64,000 nt of DNA from Chondrus crispus (lineage: Eukaryota; Rhodophyta; Florideophyceae; Gigartinales; Gigartinaceae), in contig NW_005179114.1 in NCBI RefSeq assembly GCF_000350225.1, positions 91,720-155,719 on the forward strand. Reading direction: 5' to 3'. A program made the translations under genes and the position numbers. Shown in pieces: positions 47,428 to 56,272 of this stretch. Each line of letters opens with the position of its first letter. Position 1 is the stretch's first letter. Under the pieces are notes generated by a model, which worked only from the letters and a program-made list of their open reading frames with translations, had not been told where the DNA came from and searched no databases.

Positions 47428-48677
47428 GACATACTTTTCAAATCTTAATCTTAATTCATGAACATTTCCAAACATTCTGTCACAAGCACAGCACTTCACG
47501 CAGAGTATCATACATCCTCAACATTATTTGTCATGCTTATATGGCCATTTCATGGAACGTACTATATTTAAAGACCTTCAAAATTATGAATCAATATTCA
47601 ATACCTGACTGATAAATTTCGAAACCACATGACCGAATTTTCCGATGTTCAAGCAAATATGTTGCCTACATTTTCTTATTTTTGTGATGGTGAAATGCAT
47701 GCACCACAGTTAGAAATCATCATGGCCCACTTATAAAATTTCATTATTCACACAATATACGCACTCCATACCAATAAAGATAATTACAGAATATGGGAAA
47801 TCGTGAGATTGTATCTAATAGTTCAAAAAGCCATGCAAAGCTGTCTTTTAAAACGTTATAAGTTGACTGTATCAAGGCAATTAATGAGTAATCAGAGATA
47901 GATGAACCTCCAAAAATTTCTTTCAGTACAAAATCCTGTAGGTATTTCGTAATTGCATAACTTATTAAGCATTGAAAACTTATAGAACAGAAGTAAAAGT
48001 GAAGATGTTCAAAAACATTTGAAGAAATTTTTGAAAATACCCACCTCAATAAAGGCAGCTGAAAGTAAGTGTATCAATGGAATTAGAAGATATTGGGTTT
48101 GTGTCAGAATATTGGCAAAAGTTGCAATTTATTTTAATTTAGAATCTGTCAGAATAATTTGGGCTACGGTTACGACCACCTCGACATTTTTGGTCAGTAA
48201 TGCAAACATTTAGCATTTACGTATTGATTTGGTTTGAAGAAGAAACCATACGGCACAGAGGAACATTAAAGACCTCGTGCCATTGCGAAAATATCTTTGC
48301 GATTCCAGCATAATTGCAGAATAGGTGCACCAAAAATATTAATGCAAAAATCAAAGGAGGTATTCCTGTTTGTTGAAATGAAAGAATGCGCTTCTATAAG
48401 TGAGGGACTGCCGTCACTGAGGGCAATGCTACCTGTTGGATGTTTTTGATAATGGTGGCGGTTGTCAGCGTTCATTAAGTCCCATCCGAATTTGATTTTG
48501 CAATTTCCTCAATCACAGTTTCGGTGGGGCGGCCTTGAACCCTGAAATATTTCGTTTCTCTGGTTCCACTGATCCAGCAAGTCCTGATGTACGGCAGTTT
48601 CGAAACTGTGGTCTGTGGCTCCGAGATCGATGGTCCTGGCTTACAAAGACCTGTGAATTCCCGCTGGTGTTTTCTCA
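47428..48677. other. AT-rich spacer upstream of SUMO
   Basis: 47430-48250 is clearly AT-richer than the rest of the window. A minus-strand frame at 47744-48049 and a short plus frame ending near 47737 (ends APQLEIIMAHL) have no recognisable motif. 48480-48677 is probably the SUMO promoter and 5' leader; no clear TATA box is seen. Confidence 0.4.
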
Positions 48678-49043
48678 ATGAGTGAAGTCAGCGCAGACGT
48701 GAAGCCGTATGAGGAGAAGATCAATATCAAGGTATGCAGCGACAATCGTGAAATATTCCACGGCATGCGCTTGGCCTACGATAACACTTACCTGATTATG
48801 CTACTCCCTGTCACTGGCGCGCAGATCCGAGATATTGACGGAAGCGAGTCACAGTTTAAAATGAGATGCGATGCTCCGCTGCAGAAGCTCATGGATGCGT
48901 ATTGCCAGCACATGCAGACCCCCAACAACACATATCGTTTCCTCTTCGACGGTCGTAGAGTCACACGGAAGGACACTCCAAGGAGCTTGGCAATGCATGA
49001 TCTAGATACTATTGACGCGCTTATTCACCAAACTGGTGGCTGA
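48678..49043 (+). CDS. SUMO: SUMO (small ubiquitin-like modifier), two exons
   Basis: The ATG at 48678 opens a 121-codon frame. The SUMO fold is only continuous if 48732-48824 is removed: exon 1 (48678-48731) ends KINIK and exon 2 starts IRDIDGSESQFKMR, giving the beta1-beta2 hairpin. Then LQKLMDAYCQ (helix), YRFLFDGRRV, TPRSLAMHDLDTIDALIHQTGG. YRFLFDGRR and the terminal HQTGG are diagnostic. The spliced product is 90 residues, slightly shorter than typical SUMO precursors. The stop follows directly after the Gly-Gly, so the encoded protein is already in the conjugation-ready form and would not need a SUMO protease to mature. No SUMO-chain consensus lysine (hydrophobic-K-x-E) is seen in the N-terminal arm. 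It is the only clear host-type gene in the window. Confidence 0.9.
   Translation: MSEVSADVKPYEEKINIKVCSDNREIFHGMRLAYDNTYLIMLLPVTGAQIRDIDGSESQFKMRCDAPLQKLMDAYCQHMQTPNNTYRFLFDGRRVTRKDTPRSLAMHDLDTIDALIHQTGG
48732..48824 (+). other. Spliceosomal intron of SUMO
   Basis: 93 nt, begins GTATGC and ends GCGCAG, GT-AG type. It is a multiple of three without a stop, so failure to splice inserts 31 residues into the first SUMO hairpin without frameshift. Removal restores the SUMO alignment exactly. Confidence 0.85.
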
Positions 49044-52000
49044 TAAGTAACGTTTCAACCCATTTCCGTGTGCTTTGACGTTGAAAAGCAGAGAGGAACC
49101 TCTCCGATTCATCCCGACAATCTGTTTCCGACATGCAAGTCGATAGTACGTGACTGACATTTGACTACTGAGAGCCGATTGCACATGAAGAAGCACAGCA
49201 CCCTATCCTTGAGAACTGGTAAAAGTCAAGCCTGCAACTTTACCGACCGTGTGTTCTATCTTTCGCGCACAACGTAAAATCGATATGCCCCTCCTTCTGT
49301 GTTCTCTTGAGACGGTGTTCCCGTCCCACGGAGTTGCTTCGAACTTTAGCGAGCAAATCCAAGGTACTCTAAGAGACGAACAGCACAATTTTAATTGCCC
49401 CGGGACGTCATCTTGAAGAATGTCGAAGTTTCAAGGGCAAAACACTTTGCTCGATAAGACAGGCGTTCATCTGCGATTGCCATTCCAGCGGACTGTAGAA
49501 GATGGGACGCACCAGATTCCGCACGCGCGAATCATTAAAAGGTTAGTGGAGCGATCTCTTGCTCCCTGGAGTGGTACATTCATTCACAGCTTCAGATGTC
49601 CTTCTGATTCATACTCACGACACTCTCCAACCGGACTTTATAGAACTGATCACGTCGGTATTGCATTCCCATGGTGATGATGCTACACATCTTGACACGG
49701 CCCCAACGCGAAACATGTCGACAAGCCTTATGTGCCAGGCCCTTTCTCCATGTGCTAGCATCCCACAGACTACATCTGCTCGATCGAAACTGTTTGACAT
49801 ATGCAGGCTCTTGATCTGAGGTGTGTGGCAGTTGCCTTTCACTCCGATCATATTTCAGATAAAGGATATCTCCTTGCCGTCCCTGACCACTTCCCCGAAC
49901 TAATGCGTACCTTTGTACCGGACCTTTTCGAAGCTGCCTTATTGTAAACGCAATGTGACGCATGGCCAGGCAAGCGTGCCAGGATGAATATCCATATTGA
50001 AACTCGTGCACATTTCGCTCTCGATTCATAGATAGGACAGACCAGCAGTCACGTAGGAATGAGGGGGCTACTCTCTCCCTTCGCTGTTGATTGAAGTCAA
50101 ACGGGGTGGTTGACTACAGATGGAGAACATAATCCGAACAATTCATGGTGTCAATCTTCGTCGCGCCTAGTCTCGCTATTATCATCCCGATGCTTTGCTC
50201 ATGCGGTATTTCCGGGTTTCCTGCGAATCTGATCAACTTCACATCTTCTTTTTCTCACAGCTGTATTGCCAAATTCAGATGTCAGGGAGTCATAGTCCTT
50301 AAGCTGACTTCTTCCGTAGAAGCCAGCTCGTCGCACAACGCACGACGATTCGCGTTTTCGTGCTCTGCTGCAGGACAACAGAGATTTGATGGGCACCTTG
50401 CGTGCAATCTCTTGATTCACCAAACAATGCGTGGTGATGTCCACATTTAGATGGAAGCTGATGCCAAGTTGGATACTGTACAGACTTGAACGCGTGTGTC
50501 ACACATTGGAGTATGTAAAGGAAAGCGGCACCAAGAGAAAACTTAAAAAGCGAGTCCACGTCCTTTGAGAAATAGGAAGTGAATGCAAGTTACGTTTCGG
50601 AAGAATTGCATTCGAAAGAGGACTGATGGAATGCATAATTATTGAAAGGGCCAGCAACACATGCAAGAAATGAAGCCTTCATCGACTTTCATCCGCCAGT
50701 GGGCGAAAAACTTCACAAACCTGCACGTGAGCTTCTTTGAGTTTGTCGGACCACAAATCGAGCGGATCTCTCCGAAGTGATCTGTCTTGGCATTGCATCA
50801 AAGAACGTGAAGATTGCACTCGCAAAAACGCGGAAAGTAGCTGTTGGAAAACATCAAGAGACTAGTTACCATGCTTGCATGACGCCAAACGCAGCGACTG
50901 TAGCAAGGGATGGGACGCGTTCGGAGGTGGGGAACAGACCACAGTCGAATTTCGACGTAACAGATCACCTGATGTTGTTGCGGATGTCCACGCCAGGTTG
51001 CGAGAGCGGCAAAATCGAAACCGACCTTGCTCGAAAATGGGCTTGGCACAAACATAATGATAGAATTTGAGCCGCGACTTCAACGACGATTTGAGCTGAA
51101 TGGAAGCCATTGCATCTCCGCCCACAGTCGTGCGAGCGCCTGACAAGTACGTCCTCTCTTTCCTCTCGCCGAATAGAAACAGAGAAAAAGGCCCGTATTT
51201 TCCATGGATATCCAGAGAGTGCTCCAAAAGTGAACAGGCCTGAGTCGGAAATGGGAGTCTTTTCTGGCGCCGCCTGTGTCCATCCATCCGTGCTGCTGCT
51301 CGACTATCCAGATCATTGGCATTTAATGGGACGATCGCTCATGACGATGTGAATAACCGTGAGGCAGTGTGTTGTCAAGCCATGTCAAGAGCATCGCTGC
51401 TATGCCGTTAACCGTTATCTTCCACCAGAACATGGGAAGTGAGGAGTGAGCAAAGAATACGGACACAAGCCTGTCCGAACACCGCCCGTACAAGTCTTGG
51501 AGGCGACCGACGGATCGCTGTGCTCTGAGACTGGCTATTCCATCAAGAACAGAGCATGCCGTTAGGGCCTCCTGACACCAACTAAAGTGAAGTATGCCAT
51601 TGACCCACTCTGTGATCGCCATCAAAGGGATCTCTCTTTCTTGTCCGAAGAGGGCCGAGCATGCGCAGGGTGATGCGCGAAGGACACCCGGGTGCCAAGG
51701 AGATCAGTGCCAGTTGCTCAAGGACGACATTGCACTAATTCTCAGTTGATGAAATCTGTGGAGTCGCAGCTCACGAGCGACGGAACCGACGTCACGCACA
51801 CTTCAGAACTTTGTTTCTCTAGCAAGCCTGCGTACGGAGACCTGAGTCTGCACGGTTGGGCTCACTTTTTGCGCACGCAATTGCGAAGTTGTGAAAGAGC
51901 GCGAAAGGCGCGGCTTCTCTAAAGACACCCAATGTCCTGAAGGATAGTCAAGCGTTTAATCCAGGACTTGGCTACTCGGTTTGATCGAGCTTAGACTTGG

Positions 52001-53376
52001 AGACGCCCGTGCACTGTTTCGAGAAGGTACGTGTGAAAGGGACTGTGGAGTAGGCTCCTAGGCCGAGGAGGAGACTTATCACATACTTTTTGCAAATCTT
52101 TAGCATGACGATCTCGAAGCATTGGAATCACATGGCACTAACCGCCCGCTCTGGAGAGGCAAGGCAATTAGCGCGTCAGGCAATACTATACAAGCTTCAT
52201 TGCAGACGGCCACAATGTAGCATCTGCGTATTCCTCAGAAGAGATCAGAAACCACGCGACAAGGCCTGCAGAGAGACGGTTATATCGGACGCTTCTACGG
52301 GGCATAGGGGTTACCTGACGTGCTGGGACATACATTACTTGGTTGGATGTAGAATGGTGACGGGAAAGTTTGGGGATTCTCCGGGGCGGGCGTGAAAGGA
52401 TGAGAGTTGCGCTTGGGTCCGCATCTCTGTTTCGGCGACTCTATTTCCAAAAAGGCGGCAGATGCGACTCATCAACGGGCACACCGGATCAAGAGGAGCG
52501 CGACGTCAGTATGGATGAAAGCTTGGACAGACTCTTTTCTGCGATGAACGCGACCACCGTGAAGACATATCCCGGGCTTTATTATGCTATGATGCGAGTC
52601 AATGAAACCTCTCAGATGCGGTTGCCTTCGGCGTTGGCGCGCGTGCTAGGGTATGGCAAGCGCTACGCTCTACAGGAATCGGTTGGTGGACGGAAGGACA
52701 TAGGCAGCAACGGTCCACTGTTGTGAAAAGAAACTTCTGCGGCCAATATCCAAGACCCAAGCCGTTTGGCTTCGGATTGTTTATTCGCATCTTCGTTCTG
52801 AAAACAGACTCGATTCGTCGTTCAGGGCGTGCTGTGGTAGACATCTTCATCGTTGTAGACAAATGTTGGTCATCTCCAAGCTTCCCCTCTTCCTAGTGAA
52901 GGGAGTACCCTTCTTTGTGTCTCTGACGTCCACATTCTCAGCGGACGAGTCAGATTACCCTCTCGAAAGCGATGATGAGGATACGCCTCCGAGGGGGGCT
53001 CTTGAGGAAAAAATGGTTGGGTGAAAGAGTAAAAGAGCAAGGAATTTCAAGCATGGGGGCGATGGGCCCAGCAAGACTTCCATAATCTTGCAGGACTGAT
53101 GAATTGGCGCAATACAGACCAAACCTATCTCTACCGCCAACTTGCGGTCGATTTCGGAGATATTTCGTCGAAACCCAGAGTTCATTAACGTTGTCCGCAA
53201 AGTAAACGCGTGTTTTTGGCTGCAGAAACCAAAACTGGTGGGTCGCAGAGTAAATTATTAAACTGGAAATTCAACCACGAGTTTTCAGAAGCCATGCGTA
53301 GCAGGCCTTCTCGATGTCATCATCGACCTGGAAGGCGCTTCAACCCATCCTGACGTGACATTTCGTACAGCTATAA
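49044..53376. other. Unassigned 4.3-kb stretch downstream of SUMO
   Basis: Many short frames (e.g. plus 49420-49677 and 49559-49819, plus 52370-52726, acidic segment ADESDYPLESDDED near 52940-52985, and EFQAWGRWAQQDFHNLAG near 53040-53100) have coding-like stretches, but none matches a family I recognise. It may be a decayed transposon or a broken multi-exon gene. No RNA gene is seen. Confidence 0.35.
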
Positions 53377-53381
53377 CCAGT

Positions 53382-53645
53382 TGTTGTCGGTGAAATGGGG
53401 GAGGCGGTTCTGGGGAGCGTGCCGTTCGTGGTGAGGGTTCCAAGTGTCGTCCCCCCTTCCCCGCAGCGCCCGCACCCTCTCTCTTTTATTTCTACGAAAT
53501 TCCTTCCAGAAGCGTCCACGCATCCGGCCCGGATTCCGCCGGGCCGTCCGCGTGCCCTTCTCTAAAATTCAAATAAAATCTCGGACTACAGAATAAAATC
53601 TCCCTCTACAGTAAAATGCAAATATTTCCCTAAAAATATCTGACA
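53382..53645 (-). repeat. 3' LTR of element C
   Basis: Plus-strand ends TGTTGTCGG...TATCTGACA. It contains a GGCCCGGATTCCGCCGGGCC palindromic block. Followed on its outer side by CCAGT. In reverse orientation it could drive the antisense ORF that starts 440 bp away; this is inferred. Confidence 0.92.
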
Positions 53646-53662
53646 TGACCCCCTCCTCAGGG
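53646..53662 (-). promoter_or_regulatory. Polypurine tract of element C
   Basis: In element orientation CTGAGGAGGGGGTCA sits directly before the 3' LTR. It resembles the tract of element A (TTGAGGAGGGGGCCG). Confidence 0.65.
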
Positions 53663-54084
53663 CAGCCCACGGGGCTGCCGCTGCACGTAAATATACTGGC
53701 CCCGCTTCCTCGCGTGACCGCTCTGGCCCCCCCCGGCCACCGTCTTTCCACCTTGCCACTGAAATGCACTCTCCCTGCCTCCTCGCGCCTCTCCCGCCGT
53801 CGAACTTCTAACAGTCAATTTCAAGGCGCGCTTCATCTGCGTCGCCCGAATTCCGGTTGCCCAACGTCAGCTTCGCGTCAGCCTCGGGCCGCGTGGTCTC
53901 CGCGTCGCCCGGGACTGTGGTCGCTGACGTCAATCGTCGTCTGGGACTCAGACCGCGTGCTCTGCGCGTCGCCTGAGGCTCCGTTTCCAGTCGTTCCCGT
54001 TTCGGGACTTCTCGGAAACGCACAGCGTCTCGAGCCGCGCGCGGGAGCTCTGTGGTCCTTCGGGCGGTACTCCCTGTGCGCACT

Positions 54085-55185
54085 ATGGCTCGAACCAAGC
54101 AGACGGCGAGGACTCCCACCGGCGGGAAGGTACCACGCCGCGCTATCGACACTAGGGCGGCCCGCCGTTCAGCGGGCGTGTGGCGAGAGAACGGCCAGGA
54201 CGTCACCGAAAGGGCGTCTCATGGCGTGAATTGCCCCTTCATCGACTTCGAAGACCCAAGTAATGCCGAACATCTCCCTGACCTTTGGAAGCACGCGGGA
54301 CGTTCCGACGTCTCTGCGCTTCGGTACCAAGTAGGAGATGGTTCTTGCCGAATCAAATATAAGGAAGTGGGCAACCGGGCGTCCGTCGTAGCGGCCGTAT
54401 CTGCCGCCGGGGCCCGGCTTCTCTTCGGGGCCCATGTGTTGGCCTTCGTATCGGCCCGCTTCGCTCGCAAGGCATGGTTCACCTCCGACCGCTGCTACCG
54501 GCTGGGGCTCACAGAGAGCCACAGCGACGGGACGGAGTACACCTGCTGCGACGACCCAGAGTGGGTCGTCGAATTTGTCTGGTGCTCTGATGGCGGTAAC
54601 GGCGAGGTCAAGGGTTGCCACTACGCCGTCGGAGAGGGGAGTCCAGAGAAGTACATGATACTTCTCTACACGATGACCTTCGATTGCGTGCCCTCTGCGA
54701 ACGGCACCGTCCGCCGGGGCTTCAACTCTTCCTTCGGTAAGGAGTGCTCAACGCGTATGGACGCTATTCTGGCTATCGACAATTGGTGTAGCCAGAATAG
54801 AGGGAAGAGGAAGCGAGTGAACTTTGCTATGTCACGCGACGTCTCCCCACTCGCTTCCCGGTACCTTTGCACGTCCCGGACCGTGGCGTTCCAAGACAAT
54901 ACCGTTTTGTGCATCCGGTCTGTGGTCTGCAACGCTATGTTCCTTGTCGTTGGTCGCGGTGCTGCTGACCGCCTATGGGTGGCGGAAGCGGCCCGAGTCG
55001 CCGCGTTCGAGCGTCAGATGGACTATTCCCCGAGCGTGCACCACTTTACGCACATTCAGAGGGTAATCCGAGCAGATCACCACGGAACAGTTTCTCATGA
55101 TCATGTGGCCCCACCGCCGGGGGCTTTCATCCAAGGGAGATCCAGCTCCAGACTCCCTCTGTGGCGCAGCTCTGCTGTTAGCTAG
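54085..55185 (+). CDS. Antisense accessory protein with histone H3 N-terminal tail mimic
   Basis: 366 codons from ATG 54085; the frame is open slightly upstream but only with a non-ATG start. After the initiator Met, residues 1-29 read ARTKQTARTPTGGKVPRR and then AIDTRAARRSA. This aligns without gaps to the universal H3 tail at about 20 of 29 positions. K4 and K14 are kept, K9-S10 is T-P, and K18, K23 and K27 are Arg. No histone fold follows. The rest (about 335 residues) is unfamiliar, with several Cys/His residues and a basic RGKRKRVN near 240-250 that could serve nuclear import. The stop at 55183-55185 may come from a frameshift: frames with protein-like sequence continue to 55610. It lies antisense to pol, tail to tail, inside element C. 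Probable role, by inference: engaging H3-tail readers or modifying enzymes at chromatin. Confidence 0.75.
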   Translation: MARTKQTARTPTGGKVPRRAIDTRAARRSAGVWRENGQDVTERASHGVNCPFIDFEDPSNAEHLPDLWKHAGRSDVSALRYQVGDGSCRIKYKEVGNRASVVAAVSAAGARLLFGAHVLAFVSARFARKAWFTSDRCYRLGLTESHSDGTEYTCCDDPEWVVEFVWCSDGGNGEVKGCHYAVGEGSPEKYMILLYTMTFDCVPSANGTVRRGFNSSFGKECSTRMDAILAIDNWCSQNRGKRKRVNFAMSRDVSPLASRYLCTSRTVAFQDNTVLCIRSVVCNAMFLVVGRGAADRLWVAEAARVAAFERQMDYSPSVHHFTHIQRVIRADHHGTVSHDHVAPPPGAFIQGRSSSRLPLWRSSAVS

Positions 55186-55610
55186 TTACTTCGTCTGCCG
55201 CGGGAGCAAGCGGGTGTCTACGTTCTTCGCATCACCGACGTTAACCATCTCCAACACGCCGTCTGCATAGACGCACGGACGGAACTGGCGCTGATCTACG
55301 ATTGCGCAGAACGTTTCGCCATGACGCACGGACGGAACCGGCGCTGATCTACGATTGCGCAGAACGTTTCGCCATGCAGCTCAAGGACACTTCTCTTCGC
55401 TTGTGCTGTCCCGCCGCCGATCCGACAAAGTTCCAGTACTTCGATGATGTGCGTCTCTTGCGCCGAACAACCCGGCAGCGTAGAGACGCCAATCAGAGTC
55501 CCGGCCGGGAGAGGAAATCCAAAAAGGTTTGCCGAGGAAATCGTGGCCCCAAATCCTCCCATGGCAAGGTAATTGCCGTGCGTAGGGGTTCTTCAAGCAG
55601 CAAACACTGA
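55186..55610 (+). pseudogene. Shifted C-terminal continuation of the H3-tail ORF
   Basis: Protein-like sequence continues past the stop in other frames: DSLCGAALLLASYFVC (about 55120-55190), YVLRITDVNHLQHAVCID (about 55216-55269), ALIYDCAERFAMQLKDT and DPTKFQYFDDVRLLRR up to TGA 55608-55610. Two one-base shifts (about 55135 and 55205) and a 53-bp tandem duplication (55270-55322, 55323-55375) break the frame. The order Cys in SLCGAALLLA, His in QHAVCID and Asp in IYDC resembles a papain-fold cysteine peptidase triad, but this is only a suggestion. The segment fills the space up to the pol end, as expected for the original 3' part of the same gene. Confidence 0.45.
55270..55375. repeat. 53-bp tandem duplication
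   Basis: GACGCACGGACGGAAC(T/C)GG through CGTTTCGCCAT occurs twice head to tail with a single difference (T/C). Being not a multiple of three, it shifts the accessory frame. The near identity says it is recent. Confidence 0.9.
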
Positions 55611-55687
55611 TAGTTCATGCATAAGAAACGAAATCAATCTCAATCGCCTTCAATCTAGTACATGCGAAATATTAAAATGCATCACAC

Positions 55688-56272
55688 CTACATAAGATGT
55701 GCGCGTTTCTGAATAAAAGGGATTAAACGTCTTGCATGTATATCCCGTCGACTGTAACGCAATCCCGGCGACACGAGTGAGTACCGCGGGTGCTTGGCTC
55801 GTACTACCCGGCATGGGCCGTAGTACTTCGACTCCCCTAGGGGCCACTTCTGTAACCCTCCTAGGGCTGTTCCTCGGGCGACCAGAACTTGATCGTGTAC
55901 GTCGAACTGGCGTGGCGACACAACCGTCATTCTCTTGCTCCTCTTTTCCAACTGTTTAGCCGCCCTCGTCGATAGGAGCGCGAGCGTCGCTAACAGTTCG
56001 AAGTTGCGCGCCTCAACGCCGCCCCACCGGATTTGGTTCAGTTCGGTCTGGGGTTGCGCGGGCGGCTTTACTCCATACATCAGCTCAAACGGGGAGAACC
56101 CGTCCGACAGCCGGCGTCGGCGGTATCCGTACAGGATCTGCTTCAGCGCTGATTCCCACTTGTGGCTAGCGGCGCCCTGTCCCAACAGAGTCTTCCGAAT
56201 TGAACGCTTGATGGTCCCGACCATACGCTCCGCTTTTCCGTTGGACATAGGAGCATAGGCGAGGACCGGTTT
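55688..56272 (-). pseudogene. Integrase end of element C after the internal TAG
   Basis: In phase with gag-pol. KPVLAYAPMSNGKAERMVG contains the third catalytic residue (Glu at codon 1396 counted from 60415), then HKWESALKQILYGYRR, PFELMYGVKPP, a GPCRVV SH3-like tail and a basic end. There is no chromodomain. The TAG at 56273-56275 stands where Trp would fit (TGG to TAG). Readthrough or a host suppressor would be needed to make an active integrase from this copy. Confidence 0.8.

Noticed and set aside
49420-52726. A multi-exon host gene downstream of SUMO
   Set aside because: Several coding-like pieces exist, but no shared domain, splice pattern or start could be supported.
53645-54229. 194-codon plus-strand frame overlapping the start of the H3-tail ORF
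   Set aside because: Pro/Ser/Arg-rich without motif, and it overlaps the H3-like frame in another phase; the H3 match decides the true frame.
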